Part shown: piece after piece, positions 1 through 8,827 of the stretch
How the letters are laid out: every line of letters begins with the position of its first letter
Numbering within the stretch: position 1 is the stretch's first letter
From: Bacteroidales bacterium
GTDB lineage: Bacteria; Bacteroidota; Bacteroidia; Bacteroidales; PUMT01
DNA: 33,433 nucleotides
Direction: 5' to 3'
Assembly: GCA_007120695.1 (NCBI GenBank)
Contig: SKND01000232.1
Span: 1 to 33,433 of the forward strand
Made by a program: the position numbers and the translations under genes
Notes under the pieces: model-generated
Database searches by the model: none
What the model saw: the letters and a program-made list of their open reading frames with translations, nothing else
What the model was told of the DNA's origin: nothing

Positions 1-873
1 AGGCCCGGCAGATCTCAGTTGACACCAATTGCATTGACTGCCACAGCCATTTACTATCATACAGTGGTTATATCTTCGGAGATGGCTGAATTGATAGGAA
101 TGACTGAAAAGGCTAAAGAACTTACCCTGGTGGGTGATGAAATCAGGCAGGCTTTTAATGACAGGTTTTATGATAGCGAGACAAAGGTCTATTCCACAGG
201 AAGCCAGACAGCTATGGCCATGCCTTTGTATCTGGGACTGGTGCATGAAGATGATCGTGAAGCAGTTCTGGCAAACCTGATCAGATCCATTGAGAGCTCC
301 GGCAAGGCTCTTACTGCGGGAGATGTGGGGTTTTTCTATCTGATCAGGGCGCTTACTGAAGGAGATGCTTCTCAACTGATTTTTGAGATGAACAACCGCA
401 CCGATGTTCCCGGTTACGGGTATCAGTTGAAAAGAGGTGCCACATCCCTGACAGAATCATGGGCAGCCCTCGAAACTTCTTCACACAATCACCTGATGCT
501 GGGTCATATCATGGACTGGTTTTATGGTGGACTTGCAGGTATTCGTCAGACCGGCAATTCAACAGCCTACCGCAATATTCTTATTGAGCCCCATTTTATC
601 GGAGAAATCCAGTGGGTCAATGCAGATTTTGAAACACCCCATGGTACCGTAATATCTAGTTGGAAAAGGGAGGGAGATGAAATATACCTGCATGTCAGGA
701 TTCCTGTCAATACAGTGGCAAATATTATTATTTCAGTAACTTCGCCGGACAGGGTAACTGAAAGCGGGATACCTGTCCGGCAATCGGAACATATAGAAAT
801 TGCAGGATCTTTTGACGGGAAACTTGGTCTGGTTATCGGATCAGGTGATTACCGGTTTCGCTTTGAAAATTAA
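1..873 (+). CDS. GH78 alpha-L-rhamnosidase, C-terminal part (5' end cut by window edge)
   Basis: The frame is open from the first base, so the gene begins to the left; the TTG at position 19 is an internal Leu codon, not a start. The visible 290 or so residues are the second half of the (alpha/alpha)6 barrel and the C-terminal beta-sandwich of GH78. Family marks are LTPIALTATAIYYH near the beginning, then RGATSLTESWA, whose Glu matches the GH78 catalytic base, then SSHNHLMLGH, and the WFYGGLAGIRQ segment that closes the barrel. The general-acid region lies outside the window. GH78 enzymes invert alpha-L-rhamnosides. The signal peptide and cell location cannot be seen. A 178-bp gap precedes the next gene on the same strand. 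The family call is firm, the exact substrate unknown. Confidence 0.9.
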   Translation, partial: RPGRSQLTPIALTATAIYYHTVVISSEMAELIGMTEKAKELTLVGDEIRQAFNDRFYDSETKVYSTGSQTAMAMPLYLGLVHEDDREAVLANLIRSIESSGKALTAGDVGFFYLIRALTEGDASQLIFEMNNRTDVPGYGYQLKRGATSLTESWAALETSSHNHLMLGHIMDWFYGGLAGIRQTGNSTAYRNILIEPHFIGEIQWVNADFETPHGTVISSWKREGDEIYLHVRIPVNTVANIIISVTSPDRVTESGIPVRQSEHIEIAGSFDGKLGLVIGSGDYRFRFEN

Positions 874-1051
874 TTATGAGACATATTCTTGAGTTAAAAA
901 TAGGATAAGAAACATTTATGGCTCTGTTTTTAATTGATGATTCAGGTAGCTAAGGGTTTTGAAATTCTACTATACCCGGAACCCGGGCTATTAACACAAC
1001 ATATGATTGTTCTGTAAATTTTTGCTTTTTATGAACTTAAAATTTGGAATA

Positions 1052-4000
1052 ATGAACCCATCAAAAAAACTTTTTTCTGGATTTTCAATACTTTTCTGCT
1101 TGATTATTGCCTTCACTGCTTGCCAGCAGGATAGAAATGAAGTGGCTTACGAGACAAAGATAAATGATTATAAGAGTCTGATCGATAATTTCAGAAATCC
1201 TGATTCAGAATATCGTTCTGTTCCACTTTGGGTGTGGCATGAAGTTATCACGAAGGAAAAAATTGACCTGAAGCTTGCAGAGTTTAAGGATAAGGGGTTT
1301 GGGGGATTTTTTGTGCATCCCAGGTATGGAATGATAACAGAGTACCTTTCAGATGATTGGTATGAAATGTTCGGGTATACACTTGAAGTGGCAGAAGAGC
1401 TGGGGTTATATGTTTGGATATACGACGAAAATTCATATCCCAGTGGTTTTGCAGGAGGTTTGGTACCTCATTATATGCCTGATTCATACAAGCATGGCCA
1501 GTCCATACGAATTCACAGGACAAATGAATTCAAAATTGACCCGGATCTGAGATACCTGCATTATTTTGAGGTCATGCCGAACGGCGATTTGGTTGAATTT
1601 GATAATCCTGATGAAAGAACAGGAGATAAAGGAGAATTTGTTTTATTTGAGATTGTTAATTATCCAACCACCAAGTGGCATGCAGGGCATTCATATGTCG
1701 ACCTGCTTTATCCGGGGGTAACTGAAAAATTTATGGAGATTGCAATTGAGGGTTACCAGGAAAGGTTTGGTGAACATTTTGGGAATCTGATACCCGGAGT
1801 ATTTACTGATGAACCCAATATTGCTCCAACAGGGGGCAGGACAGCTGTAAAATGGACTCCCGATCTCTATGAGGAATTTGAAAAACGATGGGGTTACAGG
1901 CTTCAGGATAACCTGCTTTCACTTTTTGAGGAGGCTGGAGACTGGAAAAGGGTAAGACATAATTATTTTCAGCTTTTGCTTCAGATGTTTATAGACCGTT
2001 TTGCAAAACCATGGTTTGAGTATACGGAGGAACATCAGCTTAAATGGACCGGGCACTACTGGGAACATGGCTGGCCCAGTCCGCACCATGGAGGGGATAA
2101 CATGGCCATGTATGCATGGCATCAGGTTCCGGGAATTGACCTTTTGTTCAACACTATTTTTACAACTGAACGGCCTACACAATTTGGCAATGTCAGAAAT
2201 GTAAAGGAGGTAAGAAGCGTGGCTAACCAGACAGGGAGGACTCGAACACTGTCGGAAACATACGGTGGTGCCGGTTGGGAGCTTACCTTCGAGGATATGA
2301 AAAGGCTGGGTGACTGGATGTATGTGCTTGGAGTTAATTTCATGAACCAGCACATGACTCATACAACACTCCTGGGGGACAGGAAGCATGATTACCCGCA
2401 ATTCTTTTCCTACCATTCCCCATGGTGGGATCTTTACGGTTACCAGAATGATTATTTTGCAAGGCTGTCGGTGGCAATGTCGGCCGGCAGACAAAAAAAC
2501 AATATCCTGGTTATTGAACCTACTACCAGCACGTGGATGCATTATTCTTCCTATAGTCGTGACCCATATATAAATGAGATTGGTGACAACTTTCATGATC
2601 TTCTGGACAAACTTGAACAGTACAAGATAGCATATGACCTGGGCTCTGAAAATATCATAAAGGATATCGGTGCAATTGACAACGGCCATTTTGTCGTGGG
2701 AGAAGCTCAATACGATCTTGTAGTTCTTCCTTTCGGAATGAAAAATATTGACAGACCCACTTTTTCGCTCCTGGAGCAGTATCTGGAATCAGGCGGCAGG
2801 GTTGTTTCACTGCAAACAATACCTGACCGGATAGAAGGCGCTGAATCCGATGATGTTGTAAAGCTTATGAATGATTATGAAGATCAGTGGAAACATTCCT
2901 CCTGTTTTACGGATGCCGATGTTTATCAGTTATTTGAAAATAGGAATCTGAAGTTCAGCGAGTCTTCCATGATGTCTAAATGGTTTTTTCATCATGTAAG
3001 AGAGTTGGACGACGGAAGGCTGGTATTCCTTGTGAACACATCTCCTGATGAAATCTTCGAGGGTAATTTTACTGCAGTTGGAAAAACAGTTATTGGGCTT
3101 GATCCTGCCACGGGTGATGAAGCTTCCTATCCTTTTACCTCAGGAGAAGAAGATATAAATGTTGAATTTCTGATCAGGCCCGCCGGATCTCTGTTACTCT
3201 TTATATCCGATGATGAAATGGAGGTTTCAGTCCCTCATGAAAAGCCTGAAGCAGATATAATACTGGAGACCGGTATCAGTGCTGTAAGACCATTAACCGA
3301 AAATATGCTGACCCTTGATTATGGTGAGCTATTCTTGAATGGCGAATCACATGGTAGAATGTATTACTATGCAGCTGGCAATATAATCTGGCAGGATCAT
3401 GGATATCCTGACAATCCCTGGGCAAATTCAATCCAGTTTAAAACTGAATTGATTGATGCCGATACTTTTGCAATCGATACAGGATTCGAGTTTGTATACG
3501 ACTTCAATATCTCGGAAGGGACAGATCTGTTATCCATGACAGCTGTAGCTGAAAGACCTGAAATATTCAAGCTGTCAATAAATGATATCAGCCTGGAACC
3601 AATCCCGGATAGATGGTTTCTGGATAAGGATTTTGTTGTGTATGCCATAGGTGAGCACCTTAATGCCGGGGAAAACAAAATCAAGCTTAAGGTTGAGCCA
3701 ATGAGTATGCTGGCAGAGTTGCATACTATTTATCTTACTGGTAACTTTTCACTTCGCAGTGCAGAAAAAGGTTGGGACATATTCCCTTTAGAGCCATTAT
3801 CTATTGGGTCATGGAAAGAGTCAGGCTATCCTTTCTACTCCGGTCAGGTTATGTATACAAAGAATCAGTCATTTTCTGAGGTACCGGAAAGAGCTGTTGT
3901 TCAGCTTGGGGAATGGGAGGGTACCGTTGCTGAAGTCAGAGTTAATGACCAGCATGCCGGGATAATACAACAACTTCCCTACCAGGCAGATATAACAGAT

Positions 4001-4210
4001 TGGCTCGTTACGGGCGATAACAAGGTTGAGGTAATAGTATACGGATCGCATAAAAACCTGCTGGGTCCGCACCACAATGTTACCAGAAGAGGTATTGCAA
4101 CCCCGTGGGATTTTAAGAGTGCTCCTGATATCCAACCTCCAGGAGAGGAATATGACCAGCTTGATTACGGCTTATTGGAAGATTTTAGCATTAAGGTAGC
4201 AAGTAAATAA
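1052..4210 (+). CDS. GH106-related TIM-barrel lipoprotein, putative glycoside hydrolase
   Basis: A 1052-residue exported protein. I start at ATG 1052 because it gives a clean Sec lipoprotein signal with lipobox FTAC (Cys24); the upstream TTG 1007 and ATG 1031 only lengthen the n-region. Residues 55-135 carry the fold seen at the start of GH106-like proteins: PLWVWHEV, a GFGGFFVHPRYGM strand, then IYDENSYPSG. Candidate acidic residues are D253/E254 in GVFTDEPN and E402 in TLSETYGG, where GH106-type enzymes keep their glutamates. The last 150 residues look like a galactose-binding or GH2-type sandwich with Trp-rich strands. The match to true GH106 is distant (compare the gene at 24269), so rhamnosidase activity is inferred, not shown. 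It lies 16 bp before the next GH78 gene, so the two are probably co-transcribed. Confidence 0.75.
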   Translation: MNPSKKLFSGFSILFCLIIAFTACQQDRNEVAYETKINDYKSLIDNFRNPDSEYRSVPLWVWHEVITKEKIDLKLAEFKDKGFGGFFVHPRYGMITEYLSDDWYEMFGYTLEVAEELGLYVWIYDENSYPSGFAGGLVPHYMPDSYKHGQSIRIHRTNEFKIDPDLRYLHYFEVMPNGDLVEFDNPDERTGDKGEFVLFEIVNYPTTKWHAGHSYVDLLYPGVTEKFMEIAIEGYQERFGEHFGNLIPGVFTDEPNIAPTGGRTAVKWTPDLYEEFEKRWGYRLQDNLLSLFEEAGDWKRVRHNYFQLLLQMFIDRFAKPWFEYTEEHQLKWTGHYWEHGWPSPHHGGDNMAMYAWHQVPGIDLLFNTIFTTERPTQFGNVRNVKEVRSVANQTGRTRTLSETYGGAGWELTFEDMKRLGDWMYVLGVNFMNQHMTHTTLLGDRKHDYPQFFSYHSPWWDLYGYQNDYFARLSVAMSAGRQKNNILVIEPTTSTWMHYSSYSRDPYINEIGDNFHDLLDKLEQYKIAYDLGSENIIKDIGAIDNGHFVVGEAQYDLVVLPFGMKNIDRPTFSLLEQYLESGGRVVSLQTIPDRIEGAESDDVVKLMNDYEDQWKHSSCFTDADVYQLFENRNLKFSESSMMSKWFFHHVRELDDGRLVFLVNTSPDEIFEGNFTAVGKTVIGLDPATGDEASYPFTSGEEDINVEFLIRPAGSLLLFISDDEMEVSVPHEKPEADIILETGISAVRPLTENMLTLDYGELFLNGESHGRMYYYAAGNIIWQDHGYPDNPWANSIQFKTELIDADTFAIDTGFEFVYDFNISEGTDLLSMTAVAERPEIFKLSINDISLEPIPDRWFLDKDFVVYAIGEHLNAGENKIKLKVEPMSMLAELHTIYLTGNFSLRSAEKGWDIFPLEPLSIGSWKESGYPFYSGQVMYTKNQSFSEVPERAVVQLGEWEGTVAEVRVNDQHAGIIQQLPYQADITDWLVTGDNKVEVIVYGSHKNLLGPHHNVTRRGIATPWDFKSAPDIQPPGEEYDQLDYGLLEDFSIKVASK

Positions 4211-4226
4211 ATTAAACTTTTAAACG

Positions 4227-6695
4227 ATGCGAGCTTTTAAATATTTTTTAAACCTGAATATGACAAAACTACCAGTAATAGTTTCTGTATTGTTTTTACT
4301 TAATGCCTGTGGCGGAATGCAGGACCAGGCAGACAGAGAAGGCTTGTCTGATAGTGGTGATGCACTCTGGATTGGAGATGGAAGTGAAGAACCCGAAAAA
4401 GATTCATTGCATTACCTTGATGATCCTGCTCCCGTCTTCCGGAAGGAATTCAAGGCAGAAAACGAAATCAAGACGGCAACTCTCTATATAACGGCAGCAG
4501 GTTATTATACTGCAACAATAAATGGATCAAGGGTCGGAAAAGACATGTTTGAACCTGCCTGGACCGATTTCTCAAAACGGATTTACTATTCGGGATATGA
4601 TGTAACCTCACAGTTGCAAAACGGGAACAATTGTCTTGGTGTGATGCTGGGTAACGGATTTTATAATCCACTTCCCCTGAGGATGTGGGGCCATAGAAAT
4701 CTCAGGGAGCCTCTAACGGTTGGCAGGCCCGTTTTCATTGCCCGGCTTTTAATTGAATATGAAGACGGCAGCGCAGAGGAAATAGTTACAGATGAGACCT
4801 GGAAGTTTTCTTATGGTCCGGTTATAAAGAATAATGTATTCCTTGGCGAGGTATATGATGCCCGGAGGGAGATTCCAGGATGGAACATGCCCGGGTATAA
4901 TGACCGGTCCTGGGAGAATGCCTTATTAAGTGAGGGACCCGGTGGAGAACTGCAGAAAACATTTTTTCCCCCGATGCAGATAACCCAAAGAATAACTCCG
5001 GTAGAGATCTATACTTGTCCCTCTGATAAAGCTAATTTTATTGCAGATATGGGGGTTAATTTTACCGGCACATACAGGATAAGAATATCGGGTAATACCG
5101 GCGACAGTATCACCTTAAGATTTGGTGAAAGGATATATGAAGATGGTACACTTAATCCAATGACCGCTGTTTGCGGTCAGATTAAAAGGCCGGGTATGGG
5201 TGGTCCAGGCGCACCTGATATAGCCTGGCAATCTGATGTGTTTATTATCGGCGATAATACGGACATCTGGTACAGTCCTGAATATACTTACCACACCTAC
5301 AGGTACATGGAGATTTCAGGCCTGGAAAAAATGCCGGAGATATCTGATATCGAGGGCTTGTTCATTCATAATAATGTGACCGCTAACAACACTTTCACCA
5401 CCTCATCTGATCTTATCAACTCCATACAGGACATGACGGAAAGAACCTTCCTGGCAAATCTTATAAGCGTGCAGGCTGATTGTCCGGCAAGAGAGAAATT
5501 CGGATATGGCGGCGACATTAATGCTGTCAGTGAGGCTTATATATATAATTACGACATGCAGTCATTCTACCGCAAAACAGTATATGACTGGCTGGATGCT
5601 ATGAATGATTCCGTATTTGTTGATACGGCACCCTATGTTGGTATAAGGTATTGCGGGATCAGCTGGGAGTCAGCGTTTCTTATCACTCAGTATTATCTCT
5701 ATTTATATTATAATGACACTGAATTAGTTGAAGAACTGTATGATATAAACAATCAGTGGATGGATAAAGTAGCAAGGATTCATCCTGAAAAAATTGTTAA
5801 TAGCGGACTAAGTGATCATGAATCTCTATTGCCGGTTCCCGTGCAACTGACAGGGACCTCCCATTACCTTAAATGTGCCAGGATAATGCAGGTATTTGCT
5901 TCAGTTATGGATGATAAGGAAAACGAGGAGAAATACAGACGGCTGGCAACAGAATTAGAGGGTCTTATCAGGGCTGAATTCTGGGACAAATCTGTGGAAG
6001 GCCCGATAAACAGGCAAACCCTGTTTGCAAGTTTACTTTACTATGATATCGTTCCCGCTGATGAAACCGATGCTGCAGTAGATTCATTGCTGAAAGCAGT
6101 AAATAATGCTCCTTCCGGGCATTTTATTACGGGAATATTTGGCACTAAATATATACTTGAGGCACTTTCTCGCAGCAACTCAGCAAACCTGGTATATGAC
6201 ATTGTTAACAGTACATCCTACCCCGGCTGGGGTCATATGATAGACCGTGGAGCTACCACATTGTGGGAAACATGGAGGGAAAGTGACAATACTTATTCCA
6301 ATTGCCATCCCATGTTCGGATCGGTATCGGAATGGTTCTATAGATGGCTTGGCGGCATCAGGCCTGATCCTGGTAACCCGGGCTTTGAAAAATTCATTTT
6401 ATCACCATCAACACCCGATGGTCTCAGCTATGTTAATTCCAGTTACCATTCCCCTTTCGGGGAAATTATATCAAACTGGGAAAAGAAGGGGCCTGATAAC
6501 TGCAGGTATGAAATGAAGGTTCCCCTCGGCAGCACAGCTAATGTCATATTGCAGGTAAATGAAGCACAAAGGGTTAATATCGAAAAAAAATATGACAACA
6601 ATTTTGATCCCGGACTGATTGATGGTCTGCAATCAGGCAATTTTGAGCTTGATGAAGGAGAGTATATAATTGTCATTTCACCAGATATGAAATAA
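4227..6695 (+). CDS. GH78 alpha-L-rhamnosidase, lipoprotein
   Basis: 822 residues with lipobox LNAC (Cys28 from this start). An alternative ATG at 4260 would give a short 17-residue signal ending at the same Cys. The order is N-terminal beta-sandwich (about 60-240), the GH78 concanavalin-like domain (about 260-380), the (alpha/alpha)6 barrel (about 390-710) and a C-terminal sandwich. The general-acid segment is ADCPAREKFGYGGD (D418, R422, E423, D430) and the base is E681 in GATTLWETW, followed by NCHPMFGS. All canonical GH78 catalytic positions appear intact. It lacks the Ig-like N-terminal domain carried by the two paralogues at 19444 and 21820, so it belongs to a different GH78 branch. It should remove alpha-L-rhamnose from oligosaccharides at the outer membrane or in the periplasm. 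Confidence 0.93.
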   Translation: MRAFKYFLNLNMTKLPVIVSVLFLLNACGGMQDQADREGLSDSGDALWIGDGSEEPEKDSLHYLDDPAPVFRKEFKAENEIKTATLYITAAGYYTATINGSRVGKDMFEPAWTDFSKRIYYSGYDVTSQLQNGNNCLGVMLGNGFYNPLPLRMWGHRNLREPLTVGRPVFIARLLIEYEDGSAEEIVTDETWKFSYGPVIKNNVFLGEVYDARREIPGWNMPGYNDRSWENALLSEGPGGELQKTFFPPMQITQRITPVEIYTCPSDKANFIADMGVNFTGTYRIRISGNTGDSITLRFGERIYEDGTLNPMTAVCGQIKRPGMGGPGAPDIAWQSDVFIIGDNTDIWYSPEYTYHTYRYMEISGLEKMPEISDIEGLFIHNNVTANNTFTTSSDLINSIQDMTERTFLANLISVQADCPAREKFGYGGDINAVSEAYIYNYDMQSFYRKTVYDWLDAMNDSVFVDTAPYVGIRYCGISWESAFLITQYYLYLYYNDTELVEELYDINNQWMDKVARIHPEKIVNSGLSDHESLLPVPVQLTGTSHYLKCARIMQVFASVMDDKENEEKYRRLATELEGLIRAEFWDKSVEGPINRQTLFASLLYYDIVPADETDAAVDSLLKAVNNAPSGHFITGIFGTKYILEALSRSNSANLVYDIVNSTSYPGWGHMIDRGATTLWETWRESDNTYSNCHPMFGSVSEWFYRWLGGIRPDPGNPGFEKFILSPSTPDGLSYVNSSYHSPFGEIISNWEKKGPDNCRYEMKVPLGSTANVILQVNEAQRVNIEKKYDNNFDPGLIDGLQSGNFELDEGEYIIVISPDMK

Positions 6696-6834
6696 GAATT
6701 ATATTATGATGTTTAATGATATTTGACTTAATTTTGGTAATTATTCAGGTGTCCATAAAATTATAAAAATATGTGATCTCCCTGTGATAGATTTTATTCT
6801 TTTAAATCAATGCAATCATAATTTGGTCATTAAT

Positions 6835-6869
6835 CAATACAATACAATTCAATACAATTCAATTCAATG
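6835..6869 (+). repeat. Pentanucleotide tandem repeat ending in the sulfatase start codon
   Basis: Seven consecutive 5-bp units read CAATA, CAATA, CAATT, CAATA, CAATT, CAATT, CAATG with no interruption. The ATG at 6867 is the end of the seventh unit, so the array fills the position where the ribosome would bind. A change in copy number would alter leader length and spacing but not the reading frame. Confidence 0.85.
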
Positions 6870-8462
6870 ATGAACCACATTTTACCTAAATCTTTGGCAT
6901 TACTGACAATTGGAGCAGGATTTGCTTCGTGTTCCCCGAGTAATATTGAATCTCAACGCCCGAATATATTGTTTATTATGACTGATGATCATACCCAGCA
7001 GGCCTTACATGCTTATGGTCAAGGCTTGCTGGATACAGTCCTTTTTCCCAATATGGATCGCCTGGCAAAAGAAGGAGCTATTTTCATGCAGAGTTTTGTC
7101 ACAAATTCCATTTGTGCACCAAGCCGTGCCGTTATGCTGACGGGTAAACACAGCCATATTAACGGGAAGATTGATAATTCAGTGCCATTTGACTGGGATC
7201 AGCAAAATTACCCTAAGTTGTTGCAGCAGGCTGGTTATCAGACTGCGCTGATTGGGAAGATACACCTTGCCGGGGCCCCCCAGGGATACGACTACTCCAT
7301 GACACTGCCTGGGCAGGGCAGTTATTACAATCCTGAATTTATTAAGAATGGGGAAGAGAGATTACATTTTGAGGGTCACTGTGAACGGATAATTCCAGAT
7401 TTTGTGGTAGACTGGCTTGATAATGAGTGGGACAGAAACAGGCCTTTTGCCATAAATTATCATACCAAGGCACCCCATCGTAACTGGATGCCTGAGCCTG
7501 AATACCTTGATTTTCTGGAAGATCATGTGTTTGATTTTCCAGAAAACTTTTTTGATGACTATGAGGGGAGGGGTACAGCGGCCCGTGAACAGGAGATGGA
7601 AATTGTAAATCATATGTATTGGGGGTGGGATATGAAATTTGAGAATAATCCCTTTACCGGAGAACCAAGTCGTTTAGCTGCACCATTTGGCCGGATGACC
7701 GATGAGCAGATGGCGGACTGGAATGCGGTTTATGGTCCGCCGAATGAAGCTTTTCTAAAGGAAATGCCGGAGGGCAGGGAACTTGCAAAATTCATGTACC
7801 ACCGGTATTTACGCGACTATCTTAAAACTGTAAAGTCGGTAGACGATGGAATTGGGCAGGTTCTCGGGTATTTGGAAGACAATGGATTATTGGAAAACAC
7901 CGTTGTAATATATACATCCGATCAGGGTTTTTACCTGGGCGAGCATGGATGGTACGATAAACGGTTCATGTATGAAGAATCTTTCAGCACTCCACTTTTG
8001 GTACGGTTTCCAGGGGAGATAAGTCCCGGCACTAAAGTTCATGAAATGGTAGTCAATCTGGATCTTGCACCAACTATTCTGGATTATGCCGGCGTTGAGA
8101 TACCATCCGATATGCAGGGAGCATCATGGCGTGAAATTGCAACCGGAAAAAAAGTTCCCTGGCGCGACGCAGTCTATTATCATTACTATGAGTATCCATC
8201 AGTGCACATGGTGAAGAGGCATTACGGGGTGCGGACTGACCGTTATAAACTTATCCATTTTTATTATGATGTGGATGAGTGGGAGCTATATGACCTGGAG
8301 GAAGACCCCAACGAGATGCAAAGCGTGTATGGCGATCCTGCTTATGCGGAAATTCAGGGTATGTTGCACAAAAGGCTGCTGGAACTTCGCGAACAATATG
8401 GCGACTCCGACGAGCTGCAACAGCAGTTTTTAAATGAATTTCTGGAAAGAAGCAGGAACTAG
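6867..8462 (+). CDS. S1-family sulfatase, Cys-type, lipoprotein
   Basis: 531 residues; the type I (formylglycine-dependent) sulfatase fold is clear. The signal ends in lipobox FASC (Cys22). Metal ligands D40/D41 lie in NILFIMTDDH, and the formylglycine precursor is C83 in CAPSR (residues 83-87). Other active-site marks are GKIHL (K131, H133, in place of the usual GKWH), H204 in KAPHRNW, D352/Q353 in TSDQG, H360, and K365. The C-terminal subdomain carries the usual WELYDLEEDP. It removes sulfate esters from glycans; the position attacked cannot be told. The ATG is preceded by the CAATW repeat rather than a recognisable ribosome site. It lies 171 bp after the GH78 gene, so it may have its own promoter. 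A maturase (anSME) must be encoded elsewhere. The poly-T downstream lacks a convincing stem. Confidence 0.95.
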   Translation: MMNHILPKSLALLTIGAGFASCSPSNIESQRPNILFIMTDDHTQQALHAYGQGLLDTVLFPNMDRLAKEGAIFMQSFVTNSICAPSRAVMLTGKHSHINGKIDNSVPFDWDQQNYPKLLQQAGYQTALIGKIHLAGAPQGYDYSMTLPGQGSYYNPEFIKNGEERLHFEGHCERIIPDFVVDWLDNEWDRNRPFAINYHTKAPHRNWMPEPEYLDFLEDHVFDFPENFFDDYEGRGTAAREQEMEIVNHMYWGWDMKFENNPFTGEPSRLAAPFGRMTDEQMADWNAVYGPPNEAFLKEMPEGRELAKFMYHRYLRDYLKTVKSVDDGIGQVLGYLEDNGLLENTVVIYTSDQGFYLGEHGWYDKRFMYEESFSTPLLVRFPGEISPGTKVHEMVVNLDLAPTILDYAGVEIPSDMQGASWREIATGKKVPWRDAVYYHYYEYPSVHMVKRHYGVRTDRYKLIHFYYDVDEWELYDLEEDPNEMQSVYGDPAYAEIQGMLHKRLLELREQYGDSDELQQQFLNEFLERSRN

Positions 8463-8827
8463 CTTATAGATATGCCCGGGATCTTAATTTTTCTTTTTTG
8501 ATTTAGCTTCATTAAAAAACCCACGTTCTTAGAACGTGGTCATGTCCTGGCGGGGCTTTGCCGGTATTTATTAAGTCAGCGATCCGAAGAGCGATCAAAT
8601 GATTGCAATTACTTATCTGTATCGTTCCAAATTTGCTGGTGAAGTGATTGCCACCACCAACTGAGCCAAAACACTGCCACTGTTTCATGCTACCAGTATA
8701 ATTGATATTCCCTGAAGCTGCCTGATGAACTGCACCGGACAAGGTATTTCTAAGTTTGTGATTTAACAAGGTTAAAGCAGGTAATTAAAGTCTGAACCAA
8801 ATTAAAGAGGATAAATGCAAAGTTAAA
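8463..8827. other. Convergent intergenic region with decayed minus-strand reading frame
   Basis: 365 bp between two convergent genes. On the minus strand an 85-codon frame (8769 to 8512) runs straight through the terminator hairpin at 8514-8539, which a normal gene rarely does. Its product contains GSVGGGNHF and ends GHDHVLRTWVF, the last part being the translated hairpin. I do not recognise a protein family. It may be the eroded end of an insertion element of the IS200/IS605 type, which carry such hairpins at their ends, or simply non-coding sequence. I do not call it a gene. Confidence 0.35.
8514..8539 (-). terminator. Rho-independent terminator on the minus strand
   Basis: A perfect 9-bp inverted repeat CCACGTTCT / AGAACGTGG (8521-8529 and 8531-8539) has a one-base centre. 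A run of six A on the + strand (8514-8519) becomes a U-run for minus-strand transcripts. It lies about 290 bp beyond the end of the minus-strand FMN_bind-like gene and would stop its transcript before the sulfatase gene. No U-run follows on the + strand. Confidence 0.7.

Noticed and set aside
1007-1051. Earlier starts (TTG 1007, ATG 1031) for the GH106-like gene
   Set aside because: They add residues before an already complete lipoprotein signal beginning at ATG 1052.
1919-2710. 263-codon open frame on the minus strand
   Set aside because: It lies wholly antisense to the GH106-like gene, has no family features and reflects codon bias of the real gene.
8463-8500. T-rich tract after the first sulfatase as a + strand terminator
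   Set aside because: Only a 4-bp AGAT/ATCT stem around CCCGGG precedes it, which is too weak to call.
8512-8769. GSVGGGNHF in the minus-strand frame recalls the RNA ligase RtcB motif
   Set aside because: The rest of the 85 residues has none of the other RtcB metal-binding motifs, and the frame runs into a terminator hairpin.
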